Assembly: GCF_016592555.1 (NCBI RefSeq)
Contig: NZ_AP014546.1
Coordinates: 310,001-374,000, forward strand
From: Neptunomonas japonica JAMM 1380
Lineage (GTDB): Bacteria > Pseudomonadota > Gammaproteobacteria > Pseudomonadales > Balneatricaceae
Reading direction: 5' to 3'
DNA length: 64,000 nt
Shown: piece by piece, positions 36,571 through 44,845 of the stretch
How the letters are laid out: each line of letters starts with the position of its first letter
Position numbering within the stretch: position 1 is the stretch's first letter
The notes under the pieces: model-generated
The model's database searches: none
Seen by the model: only the letters and a program-made list of their open reading frames with translations
Told to the model about the DNA's origin: nothing
Program-made: the position numbers and the translations under genes

Positions 36571-37425
36571 ATGACTAATCAATGTAGATTAAATGAAGCG
36601 GCTTTGAGCTTGCAAATTGAAGATGCGCTAGTAGCAAGAAACTTACGTGGCATGAAAACGGTACAACCTGCTTTGCAGACGGGGTATTACTTGCGTGCTG
36701 CGCGTATCCTTAATAAATGCAAAGGGCATGTGTTGATTGGTACTGGCTTTCCGGTGATTGATACCTTTGAAACCGATGGCCCTGTGGGTGCAATTGCCCT
36801 TTACAATGCGTTAGAAACGTTGGGAGCAACCCCTGTTATTGTGTGTGGCCCTCCTGTCTCTCAGGCATTGATGAAAAATTATCGCGTCCATGAAATCCGT
36901 GTCGGTGAGCACCAAGAGCGCATGTTAGAAGCGTTTAAAGCCTTGTACCACTTTCAGCCCGATGCTGTGCTGTCTATTGAGCGACCTGGGCAAGCAGCAG
37001 ATGGCGGCTATTACAACATGCGTGGCGAAAGCATCAGTGAACGTACGGCGTGCTTTGATACATTTATCAACAATGCGAAGTGTCCAACAATTGGCATTGG
37101 TGATGGCGGTAATGAAATTGGTATGGGGAATATTACCGATGCATTGAAAGATTTAGATATTGTCTCGGCTACGACGCAAGTTGATGAGTTGTTGATTGCA
37201 GACGTCTCTAACTGGGGAGCCTATGGCATTATGGCTATGTTAAGTGTGATGAATAACATCGACTTGTTAGCAGCAGTTAAACCACGTGACATTTTAGAAT
37301 ATCTTTCTAGCCTTGGCAGTGTCGATGGTGTGACACGGCAAAACGAATTAACGGAAGACGGGTTAGACCCATGTGAAGGTGAAGCGGTGTTACAGCAGCT
37401 TCGCCAGATCATTGGTATGCAGTAA
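36571..37425 (+). CDS. D-glutamate cyclase family protein (DUF4392), homologue of the C-terminal half of DGLUCY
   Basis: A 284-residue protein with the DUF4392 pattern: VLIGTGFPVIDTFETDGPVGAI near residues 54-75, SIERPGQAADGGYYNMRG near 137, the highly conserved GIGDGGNEIGMGNI near 176, and LLIADVSNWGAYGI near 207. In mammals the protein carrying this domain converts D-glutamate to 5-oxo-D-proline. Placed after pxpABC, it most likely makes or handles a 5-oxoproline. The name rests on family recognition; enantiomer and direction are unproven. It converges with a LysR gene 21 bases away, without a visible terminator. Confidence 0.88.
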   Translation: MTNQCRLNEAALSLQIEDALVARNLRGMKTVQPALQTGYYLRAARILNKCKGHVLIGTGFPVIDTFETDGPVGAIALYNALETLGATPVIVCGPPVSQALMKNYRVHEIRVGEHQERMLEAFKALYHFQPDAVLSIERPGQAADGGYYNMRGESISERTACFDTFINNAKCPTIGIGDGGNEIGMGNITDALKDLDIVSATTQVDELLIADVSNWGAYGIMAMLSVMNNIDLLAAVKPRDILEYLSSLGSVDGVTRQNELTEDGLDPCEGEAVLQQLRQIIGMQ

Positions 37426-37446
37426 TACTGTTTGTTATAGCTCTGC

Positions 37447-38361
37447 TTATTTCCCCGCGCTAAGGTTTCTCGCTTGCGCTGGGAACTGCATAATAGCCCG
37501 GCTGCTATCTGCTAGTAAGCTGGGTAATGTGCGGTCATCATCTAGTCGCCAGCTGTAGCAAAAAGCTAATTCTGGTGGATCTGTTTCGGTACTTAATGCG
37601 ATAAGCTCTTTGTTTTGTATTGATTGCTCCACTAAAGGTCTTGGCAGCAGAGCGATACCTACACCTTGGCGGATAAGGTTGAGCATATTAGCAACGGAGC
37701 TACAGGTGTGGATGACGGGTTGCTCATCTAATGTGTTAAACAACTCTTGTAAGTAATGCCAAGGGCGGCTGTCTCGGGGAAAACTCAATATTGGCGATGT
37801 TGCTAGAGCTTGCGTCGTACAACTTTCTTTATCAGTGAGAGGGCTTTCGGGTGTGGCGACCCAGCATTGTGGATAACTACAAAGTGGGTCGATGACTAGG
37901 TTGGGCGGGATGCTTTGTTCGGCAACCATCAATGCGAAATCAATCTGATGATTTTGTAACTGGCGAATCAGCGTAGGGGTCACGTCACTGGTCAGTTCGA
38001 ATGAGATCAGAGGGTGTAATTCTTGCCAATGTTTTAGTAATGCTGATAACCACAAGTGCGCTAGCGTATCAGCAATACCAATGCGTAATGTGCCTTTTTG
38101 TGGTTTATCGTGGCTGACTTGAGCTTTCATCTCTTGGCTAATAGCGATAAGTTTTTCTGCATAAGGTAAAAGCTGGCTCCCCCATGCCGTAATTTTTGTG
38201 CCGCTTTTATCACGAATAAACAGCTGGACACCTAGCTCTTCTTCCAGTGCAATGATGCGTGCGGAAATAGCGGGCTGGCTGGCATGCAGCTGCTGTGAAG
38301 CGGCATGAAAACTTCCAAGACGAGCTACTTTAATAAATGTAGAAAGGTTGCGTAGGCGCAT
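37447..38361 (-). CDS. LysR family transcriptional regulator
   Basis: A 304-residue regulator. The N-terminal helix-turn-helix is STFIKVARLGSFHAASQQLHASQPAISARI (about residues 7-36), and the substrate-binding domain follows from about 90. The ATG at 38361 is preferred; an in-frame GTG at 38376 is possible, and neither has a strong ribosome binding site. It lies convergent to the D-glutamate cyclase gene and divergent from the D-amino-acid aminotransferase gene, making the latter a likely target. Confidence 0.9.
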   Translation of the reverse strand: MRLRNLSTFIKVARLGSFHAASQQLHASQPAISARIIALEEELGVQLFIRDKSGTKITAWGSQLLPYAEKLIAISQEMKAQVSHDKPQKGTLRIGIADTLAHLWLSALLKHWQELHPLISFELTSDVTPTLIRQLQNHQIDFALMVAEQSIPPNLVIDPLCSYPQCWVATPESPLTDKESCTTQALATSPILSFPRDSRPWHYLQELFNTLDEQPVIHTCSSVANMLNLIRQGVGIALLPRPLVEQSIQNKELIALSTETDPPELAFCYSWRLDDDRTLPSLLADSSRAIMQFPAQARNLSAGK

Positions 38362-38828
38362 AGAGTTTTTAAACACTGCAAGAAGATGAGTGCTGTAGAG
38401 TATATTGCTACAACAAGCGGTTTAATAGTGCTGAGGCTTATGGAATGTTTGTCAAGGTTTTCAATTCAGCTCTCTTTCACTTACTAGGATATTCTTGTTA
38501 GGATGGAGAATATTCTCTAATGATAATGAGAGTATTACGACTTTGGAGTGAGTTGATGAGCGGGTTTATTCTCTGTTCATAAATCTTTTTTTAGGCTTAA
38601 AGTCTGTTTTTTATTGTTTTTAGGTGTTTTTTGTTTAATTGGTTGGGTGCTTGCAAAGAATCCACTTTTCGTAATATAAACCGTCTTCAATTTTATTAAT
38701 CAGTGAAGCAGTCTTGCTTTCAAGAACGTCTTCAACAAATACTCTGCAGACTTGGCAACTCTCATATTGGAACTGCCTTTCGTTCGTCCGCAAGTACCCA
38801 TAGTAAGTACAATAAGAGGTAACTACAT
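38362..38828. promoter_or_regulatory. LysR-dat intergenic region with palindromic element
   Basis: No convincing gene is seen in 467 bases. A perfect 12-base palindrome GAGAATATTCTC lies at 38506-38517, with a related half site GATATTCT at 38488-38495. GATAAT at 38522-38527 is a plausible -10 with a weak -35 (TTAGGA, 38498-38503), so the palindrome would sit in the spacer. T-rich tracts occur at 38588-38640. The dat leader would be about 300 bases. Confidence 0.4.
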
Positions 38829-39695
38829 ATGAGCATCGCATACTTAAACGGTGAATATCTTCCGTTAGAAGAGGCACGCATTTCACCGCTAGATCGCGGA
38901 TTCTTGTTTGGTGATGGTATCTATGAAGTAATCCCATATTACAATGGCAAGTCTGTTGGTTTGGTTCCTCATATTGAGCGTATGATTGATGGCTTAGCGT
39001 CTGTTGAAATCAAATGCAAAAAATCTGCTGATGAATGGAAAGTTCTACTGGACGATCTGATTGCTCGTAACGAAGGCGCTACTAACAACTTGGGCGTGTA
39101 TGTACATGTATCACGCGGCACAGATGTTAAGCGTTTTCATGCATACCCTGAAAATGTAGAACCAACCATCTTTTGTTTTACATTCGCTATTAAAGATCCT
39201 GAACCAGTTGATCGTGAAAAGGTACATGCCTACACGGTAACGACTTCAGAAGATCTTCGCTGGAAGAGATGTCATATCAAATCTACAGCGTTGTTGGGTA
39301 ATGTTATGCATTTTCAACAAGGCCATGCATCAGGTAATAGTGAGTGCTTGTTGTATAATGCTAATAATGAATTAACTGAAGGCAGTTCTGTCAATGCTTA
39401 CATCGTCAAAGACGGTGTAGTGATTACGCCTATCCAAGACAATCAGATTCTGCCGGGTATTACGCGTCGGATTATCATTGATAGCTTGGTTGCTGATGGC
39501 TCAATCAAGGTTGAAGAGCGTAATGTGACTATGGATGAAGTATACAGCGCTGATGAAGTTTGGATCAGTAGCTCTTCTAAAGAGATCGCTCCAATTACTC
39601 AGATTGATGGTAAGCCAGTAGGTAATGGAAAAGTAGGTCCTGTTTGGGAAGCTGCTTTTCGTATCTACACTGATGCTAAATTCACTCATAGCTAA
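38829..39695 (+). CDS. dat: Class IV aminotransferase, D-amino-acid (D-alanine) aminotransferase-like
   Basis: A 288-residue PLP enzyme. Seen: AYLNGEYLPLEEARISPLDRGFLFGDGIYEVIPYYNGK at the N-terminus (the DRGFLFGDGIYE motif), the PLP lysine in RCHIKSTALLGNV near residue 150, and LTEGSSVNAYIVKDG near 185. Dat enzymes swap the amino group between D-alanine, D-glutamate and 2-oxo acids. The separate branched-chain (IlvE) and aminodeoxychorismate lyase groups share the fold, but the N-terminal pattern and length fit Dat. AAGAGG lies upstream of the ATG. The D-glutamate cyclase gene nearby supports a D-amino-acid role. Confidence 0.87.
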   Translation: MSIAYLNGEYLPLEEARISPLDRGFLFGDGIYEVIPYYNGKSVGLVPHIERMIDGLASVEIKCKKSADEWKVLLDDLIARNEGATNNLGVYVHVSRGTDVKRFHAYPENVEPTIFCFTFAIKDPEPVDREKVHAYTVTTSEDLRWKRCHIKSTALLGNVMHFQQGHASGNSECLLYNANNELTEGSSVNAYIVKDGVVITPIQDNQILPGITRRIIIDSLVADGSIKVEERNVTMDEVYSADEVWISSSSKEIAPITQIDGKPVGNGKVGPVWEAAFRIYTDAKFTHS

Positions 39696-39721
39696 GCGCA
39701 TGTGAATTAAAAATGTGAGTT

Positions 39722-39762
39722 AAAAAAGCCCTGGTACTTATTAAGTATCCGGGGCTTTTTTG
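39722..39762. terminator. Bidirectional terminator between dat and the Yip1 gene
   Basis: Long hairpin with A6 before GCCCTGGTACTT and AAGTATCCGGGGC before T6; one bulged base. The neighbouring genes converge. Confidence 0.88.
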
Positions 39763-39787
39763 TTTTTAGCTTATCTAAAAAATACAG

Positions 39788-40393
39788 TTATCCCGAAATG
39801 TAGCTAAGCGGTATTACGGTGCTCCAGAGGATGACAGTAGTAACCATTAAACCTACCAGTACACATAAGCCAACAGTCAGAACTGAAGATGCAAACAAAA
39901 ATGCACGGTCTTCAGATATCTGCATAATGATAGGAACGCCAGTATAGAGGAGGTAAATACTATAGGTAAGCGCTGCTAATACCACCATGACGTTTAACCA
40001 TAGCATAGGGTAAAGTCCTGCAAGACCAGATAGAAACATAGGTGTTGCAGTAAAGGTAGTTAATAGTAAGCAATCCTCATAAGAGGCTTCTCCACCATAA
40101 GTTTTTTCCATCCAGCGTACTCCATAGGCAATGAGGCCAACTGCAACCCACATGGCAAAGTAGAAGGCGACTGCGGCCATCATCGCGCTGGAGGTTTGTA
40201 ATTTAACAAACTCACCCCCTGCTATGCTCCAGCCTATCTGTGTTGTACCAATAAATAATGATATCGCTGGTATAGCAGCTAATATGCTGATTTGCGCCAT
40301 GAATACATGCGTTGCAGAATAGTGTTCGTTTTTAATCATTCCCCACTCAGTTTTTGGGTGGTATAGAATGCCCATCATATGTTGAATAAACAT
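39788..40393 (-). CDS. Yip1 family inner membrane protein
   Basis: A 201-residue protein with five predicted membrane helices. The N-terminal MMGILYHPKTEWGMIKNEHYS is the usual start of bacterial Yip1-domain proteins (YohC-like). Function is unknown in bacteria. It stands alone, downstream of the heme O synthase gene but separated by 132 bases. Confidence 0.85.
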   Translation of the reverse strand: MFIQHMMGILYHPKTEWGMIKNEHYSATHVFMAQISILAAIPAISLFIGTTQIGWSIAGGEFVKLQTSSAMMAAVAFYFAMWVAVGLIAYGVRWMEKTYGGEASYEDCLLLTTFTATPMFLSGLAGLYPMLWLNVMVVLAALTYSIYLLYTGVPIIMQISEDRAFLFASSVLTVGLCVLVGLMVTTVILWSTVIPLSYISG

Positions 40394-40525
40394 GTGTATT
40401 CTCCCTTTGGCGTTATCGCCCGCCCGGGTGATACGCCTATCAGTTGCGTTTTCTCAATTGCAGTTTCCTTTATTACTACTTCAGGAATTTTTGATCCTTA
40501 AAATTCTATTTTGTGCCCGTTATTA

Positions 40526-41455
40526 TCATGAAAAAAATGCATAGTAATGATCAATAAGTAATATAACGAATAACAGCATGATGTAAGTGATGCTGTATTT
40601 GAACATGCCCATAGCGACTTTTTTGTCGTCGCTGTTGTACACCCACCAAGCCCATTGCATAAACCTAATATTCAGTGCGACTACGCCTATTAAATAAAGC
40701 TCTCCACTCATTTTTGTAAGATAAGGGAAGGCAGTGGTAGCGACCATCAAGAGGGTATAGAGAATAATTTGTAACTTAGTAAAGGCTTCGCCATGGGTGA
40801 CGGGAAGCATGGGAATGCCTGCTTTTTGATAATCTGCTTTGCGTGCAATACATAAAGCCCAAAAATGAGGAGGTGTCCAAGCAAAGATAATAAGCATCAA
40901 TAATAGGCTATTGGGCTCGAGTACTCCTGTCACAGCAACCCAGCCAAGCAGAGGAGGGGCAGCACCAGCTACACCCCCAATCACAATGTTTTGCGGCGTA
41001 GCACGTTTTAACCACATTGAATAAATGACGGCATACCCGATAAGTGACGCCAGCGTTAGCCATGCAGTAAGCGCATTTACAAATATGACGAGTGACGCTA
41101 TCCCTACTACCCCAATAAAAGCAGCAAACAACAGGGCTTGCTGGTGGGTGACCTTTCCTTGAGGGAGGGGGCGGTGGCGTGTCCTTGTCATTTTTTCGTC
41201 GATACGACTATCCACCACGTGATTAACCGCAGCTGCAGAGCATGAGGCTAAACCTATACCAATAAGACCCCAGAATAGCGTACTAAAAGCGGGTAGTTCT
41301 GGGACGGCTAAGCACATGCCAACCACCGCTGTTAACAGCATTACAGCGACTACTTTTAGTTTACAAAGGCCTAAGTAGTCACGCCAATGTGAAGTTGCTT
41401 CACTGCTGGGAGACTGAGTAATATGGTTAACCTGCTCTACGTTAGAGTGCTGCAT
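40526..41455 (-). CDS. ctaB: Protoheme IX farnesyltransferase (heme O synthase)
   Basis: A 309-residue UbiA-family membrane enzyme adding a farnesyl group to heme b. The Asp-rich motif NHVVDSRIDEKMTRTRHRPLP is near residue 75, with FAWTPPHFWALCIARKADY near 200. Eight to nine helices are predicted. ATG at 41455 is chosen because TGGAG lies about 6 bases upstream; it overlaps the heme A synthase stop by 14 bases. Its product is the substrate of CtaA for heme A, used by the aa3 oxidase here. Confidence 0.95.
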   Translation of the reverse strand: MQHSNVEQVNHITQSPSSEATSHWRDYLGLCKLKVVAVMLLTAVVGMCLAVPELPAFSTLFWGLIGIGLASCSAAAVNHVVDSRIDEKMTRTRHRPLPQGKVTHQQALLFAAFIGVVGIASLVIFVNALTAWLTLASLIGYAVIYSMWLKRATPQNIVIGGVAGAAPPLLGWVAVTGVLEPNSLLLMLIIFAWTPPHFWALCIARKADYQKAGIPMLPVTHGEAFTKLQIILYTLLMVATTAFPYLTKMSGELYLIGVVALNIRFMQWAWWVYNSDDKKVAMGMFKYSITYIMLLFVILLIDHYYAFFS

Positions 41456-42500
41456 AAGTAACTCCACTTGATGAGAATCGGGTGCTACGTTGGTAAAGCC
41501 ACAACATGGCAAGTAATAAGCCTACGGCTCCTGCATGATGTGCTGTTGCTAGTGGTAGTGGTACAGCCCAGATGACGTTGGCAATGCCTAAACCTGCTTG
41601 TGTTATCGTCAATAGCAATACCAGTTGAACGGGGCGTTTAAATACACCTGAAAGTTTGTGTAGGTTCCAGCTAAGCCATAGAAGATAAGCTATTAGCAGT
41701 AACGCCATACCGCGATGTGTCATTTGAATGGCAGCACGTGCTTCTAGTGATAGCAAGCCGCCTTCATAATTTGCTTCAATGTCAGTTGAAAGCTCAAAGC
41801 CACGTACAAAATCCAGTGTAGTGTCTGCATTATGGTTACAAAGGATCCAGTCAGAGCATGCCCAGCCAGCGTAGTTAGCACTGGTCCAACCACCGAGTGC
41901 TAGTTGGATAAAAAGAAGAATGACACCGATTAAAATTTTAAAGCGTGTGATTGAAAATACTCGCAATGAATGGCTAGGATCAGTTTTTTTAGAAACTGTG
42001 GAGCATACAGCAGCTCTAATTCTTCGCAGTTTGGCTTGTAGTATGAAGAGCAACGTTAAGGTGAGAAGTCCTCCCAGTAAATGCAGCGTCACAATGGGAG
42101 GTAAAAGTTTCAGAGTAACTGTCCACATGCCGAACAGTGCTTGTATAGTGACTAAAACGAGTAATGCTAGGGGTAAATAACCTAGAGATAATTCGGTATT
42201 ACGGTTTTTATAATTTAAGAGTGCGATGCCGAGTATGAGCAAGCCCAGAGTTCCTGCTGCATAACGATGAGTCATTTCCAACCAGCCCTTATAGGTATCA
42301 ATGGGTTGGTTTGGAAAAGCGCTTTGTAGTTGCTGCAGCTGTATGGGCTCGCTGGGTAGTATTAGTGATCCATAACAGCCCGGCCAGTCAGGACAACCTA
42401 ACCCTGCGTAATTTATGCGCGTCCAGCCGCCAAGCAATACTACCACTAGGGCAAGTAGTAGGGCTGAGTTGACTAGAATCGATAAATTACGTTGCATCAT
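41442..42500 (-). CDS. ctaA: Heme A synthase CtaA/COX15
   Basis: A 352-residue membrane oxygenase that oxidises heme O to heme A. Seen: GGWTRINYAGLGCPDWPGCYG near residues 24-44 with a Cys pair, EMTHRYAAGTLG near 75 with a heme His, LALGGWTSANYAGWACSDW in the second half, and QMTHRGMALLL. Two four-helix halves, typical length. It overlaps ctaB and lies 15 bases after the thioredoxin-like gene. Confidence 0.95.
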   Translation of the reverse strand: MMQRNLSILVNSALLLALVVVLLGGWTRINYAGLGCPDWPGCYGSLILPSEPIQLQQLQSAFPNQPIDTYKGWLEMTHRYAAGTLGLLILGIALLNYKNRNTELSLGYLPLALLVLVTIQALFGMWTVTLKLLPPIVTLHLLGGLLTLTLLFILQAKLRRIRAAVCSTVSKKTDPSHSLRVFSITRFKILIGVILLFIQLALGGWTSANYAGWACSDWILCNHNADTTLDFVRGFELSTDIEANYEGGLLSLEARAAIQMTHRGMALLLIAYLLWLSWNLHKLSGVFKRPVQLVLLLTITQAGLGIANVIWAVPLPLATAHHAGAVGLLLAMLWLYQRSTRFSSSGVTYAAL

Positions 42501-42515
42501 CTATATTCCTATTTT

Positions 42516-43004
42516 TTAGCCGATACGTGAGACTTTTAATAAGCGTTTTAAGTCTTTTAATAGATCTTTGGGTGTTTGTTCTAATGAGTATTGCAATACT
42601 AAGTTGCCATTGGGGTCTGCTAACCAAATGGCACTTTTCTGTTGGGTTAATGGCTCATTGCTTACTTGGTTTTGTTGTGTGTTTCCAGCCACCAATGCCC
42701 AGATAACTCTGTCCCTATCTTTACCTAGAGCTTGGTTCACCTGTGGGAGCTGTTGTTGCCAATAGGCACAACGGTCAGTGCAGGGTGCTGTGCTGATAAG
42801 GAGTAGTTGCCATTGACCATTAGCGTCGTGTTTTTTGCCTGTAGGGTCTATCAGCGCCCAGTCGCTTAATGTCACACCGGGAGGTAGCAATTCACCTCGT
42901 TGGCTGCTATTTGAGGGAGAGAATCCACTAAAGTAAAGGAAAACAGCTAATAACATAGGGCCTGCACCAAATAGCCAAATGAGCCAGAAACTAAGACGAT
43001 TCAT
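42516..43004 (-). CDS. Membrane-anchored thioredoxin-like protein of the cytochrome oxidase cluster
   Basis: A 162-residue protein with one N-terminal membrane helix (residues 5-26). The soluble domain has LLISTAPCTDRCAYWQQQLPQV near residue 70, a CxxxC pair as in SCO copper chaperones, but no clear distal His motif. It probably helps oxidase assembly, perhaps copper delivery. It overlaps SURF1 by 4 bases. No separate SCO/SenC gene is seen in this cluster. Confidence 0.75.
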   Translation of the reverse strand: MNRLSFWLIWLFGAGPMLLAVFLYFSGFSPSNSSQRGELLPPGVTLSDWALIDPTGKKHDANGQWQLLLISTAPCTDRCAYWQQQLPQVNQALGKDRDRVIWALVAGNTQQNQVSNEPLTQQKSAIWLADPNGNLVLQYSLEQTPKDLLKDLKRLLKVSRIG

Positions 43005-43735
43005 GCCATATTCTCCTTGTTAGTGAGCGTCTTTTTAGCCAGAACAGCACTACAAATTAACCAGGCAGCTGCTAATCCATACCATTGAACGGCATAACCA
43101 GTATGGCGTTGTGGAGGTAATACAACAGGCTCCCAAGTAAGTGTAAGTTCGGGTATTACCTGCTTTGTCGGACGGTATAACCAGTCAGAAACAGGCGTAT
43201 TGAGGGCAACTGATATTTTATTCAGATCAAGGTGCTGAATTCGTTTGGGCCATCCTTGGGTCCAGTGGTCTTCGCCAAGCAATAAAGGCGCTGAAGGTTT
43301 GTCAGCATAAGCGATGATGCTAGGTATGGCATTGGGAAGAGATAAAGCCGGAAGCGTGCGTCTATCGTCCCCTGCTGCTAACCAGCCTAAGCTGATGAGC
43401 TGGGCTTTTTGGTTATTGGCCATTAAGGCTACGATGACCTCATAGCCTACTTGCCCCTGCCAGGTGCGATTATCTAGTAGGAAGTAATGTTTATTGAGCA
43501 TGCCGCTGAGCTCAACTTTATCAAATAAACGAATGTTGGTGTTGTTGGCTTGCTTGGTTTCCCCGTAGGAAAACTGCAGCAAAAGCTGTTCTTTCTCAGC
43601 AGCTCGCTGTAGTTGCCAGTTGCCTAAAAAAATGAGTAACGAGCAGATAAACACCGCCTGCAGAGTGAGAATCCACTTGAATAGATTTCTCTGCCGGTTT
43701 TTACTGTTAATGTATCTGCATTGGAGGTCACTCAT
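43001..43735 (-). CDS. SURF1 family cytochrome oxidase assembly protein
   Basis: A 244-residue protein with one membrane helix near each end (about 22-40 and 218-236) and a periplasmic loop. Motifs: LGNWQLQRAAEKEQLL near residue 38, HYFLDNRTWQGQVGYEV-like segment near 82, LISLGWLAAGDDRRTLP, and HTGYAVQWYGLAAAWLI at the end. SURF1 helps insert heme A into subunit I. Its start codon overlaps, on the opposite strand, the start codon of the small DUF2909 gene. Confidence 0.92.
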   Translation of the reverse strand: MSDLQCRYINSKNRQRNLFKWILTLQAVFICSLLIFLGNWQLQRAAEKEQLLLQFSYGETKQANNTNIRLFDKVELSGMLNKHYFLLDNRTWQGQVGYEVIVALMANNQKAQLISLGWLAAGDDRRTLPALSLPNAIPSIIAYADKPSAPLLLGEDHWTQGWPKRIQHLDLNKISVALNTPVSDWLYRPTKQVIPELTLTWEPVVLPPQRHTGYAVQWYGLAAAWLICSAVLAKKTLTNKENMA

Positions 43736-43940
43736 GATTAAGTTCCTACTTCTGCTACTATTTATTGGGGCCGTTGTTAGTTTATTTGGCGGCCTGTTCT
43801 TCCTTATTCGGGATCGAGGTTCTTCCCGTCGTATTGTCTATTCCTTGTACCTACGTGTACTGTTTTGCGTGTTGTTGTTCGTACTGCTTCTATACGGATT
43901 TTTTAGTGGCCAATTGGTTTCTCATGCTCCTTGGCTTTAA
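43734..43940 (+). CDS. DUF2909-like twin-transmembrane small protein
   Basis: A 68-residue protein with two membrane helices separated by the basic loop FLIRDRGSSRR. The ATG at 43734 is chosen because TGGAGG lies 7 bases upstream; a longer reading frame continues upstream inside SURF1 antisense but lacks a site. It is the only plus-strand gene in the oxidase cluster. The family commonly lies by cox genes; function unknown. Confidence 0.8.
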   Translation: MIKFLLLLLFIGAVVSLFGGLFFLIRDRGSSRRIVYSLYLRVLFCVLLFVLLLYGFFSGQLVSHAPWL

Positions 43941-43963
43941 TGTGAATTTAGTTATTCAGATTA

Positions 43964-44845
43964 TTAAAATACATAAACAAACAGAAACAAACCTACCCAA
44001 ACCACATCAACAAAGTGCCAGTACCAGGCGACTGCTTCGTATCCAAAGTGACTATCCGGTGTGAAGTGGCCTTTGAGCACTCGCAACCAAATGATAATCA
44101 ACATGAGTGTGCCTAACGTGACATGTAGTCCATGAAAACCGGTCAATATAAAGAAGGTGGCGCCGTAAATGCCTGAGTGTAGAGTGAGTCCAAGCTCTTG
44201 ATAGGCTTCTATATATTCGGTGGCTTGGAAGAATAGAAAAATTATTCCTAAAATAATCGTTACGCCATGCCAGAGGATAAGCGCTGAGCGGCGTTGTGCT
44301 TTTAAAGCATGATGTGCCAGTGTAATAGTGAAGCTAGATGAGATAAGAATAGCGGTATTAAGGAGAGGCAAGTGCCAAGGGTCGATAACTGCGCTAGCCC
44401 CTGGGAACTGCTCCATATCAGGCGTGGTGAGTAATGGCCATTGTGCTTCAAACCCCTGCCACAGCATATTGCTGACGCCTTTCTCGCCTTCCCCTCCTAA
44501 CCATGGAACAGCAAGTGTGCGTACATAAAAAAGGGCACCGAAAAAGGCGACAAAGAACATGATTTCAGAAAAGATAAACCAGCTCATGCCCCATCGAAAA
44601 GACAGGTCTGCCTGAGGGCTGAATTTTCCGTCGATACTTTCATTAATGACATGTCTAAACCAGCCGATGAGTATTAAGCTCATCATGAAAGCACCTGCTA
44701 AAAGCAAAAGTAAGCCCGTATCTCCTGTTTGCGTTTTCAGCCCATTAATCAAGGTGCCAGCACCATAAGCCAACAAGAATAGGGCAATTGAGGCCAGAAT
44801 CGGCCAGCGACTTTGCGCGGGAACATAATAAGTCTCATGGCTCAT
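43964..44845 (-). CDS. coxC: Cytochrome c oxidase subunit III
   Basis: A 293-residue seven-helix protein. Seen: the N-terminal YYVPAQSRWPILASIALFL, FRWGMSWFIFSEIMFFVAFFGALFY near residue 85, TGFHGLHVTLGTLMLIIIW, and the end YWHFVDVVWVGLFLFVYVF. It overlaps ctaG by 4 bases (ATGA), so it is translationally coupled. GGGAGG lies upstream of the ATG. Confidence 0.97.
   Translation of the reverse strand: MSHETYYVPAQSRWPILASIALFLLAYGAGTLINGLKTQTGDTGLLLLLAGAFMMSLILIGWFRHVINESIDGKFSPQADLSFRWGMSWFIFSEIMFFVAFFGALFYVRTLAVPWLGGEGEKGVSNMLWQGFEAQWPLLTTPDMEQFPGASAVIDPWHLPLLNTAILISSSFTITLAHHALKAQRRSALILWHGVTIILGIIFLFFQATEYIEAYQELGLTLHSGIYGATFFILTGFHGLHVTLGTLMLIIIWLRVLKGHFTPDSHFGYEAVAWYWHFVDVVWVGLFLFVYVF

Noticed and set aside
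38635..38937. Minus-strand open frame of 100 codons before and inside dat
   Set aside because: It overlaps the start of dat in antisense, has no ribosome binding site and its Tyr/His/Arg-rich translation looks like no known family.
42516..43004. Calling the 162-residue thioredoxin-like protein SCO/SenC
   Set aside because: It has a CxxxC pair, but I do not see the distal conserved His motif and it is shorter than usual SCO proteins.
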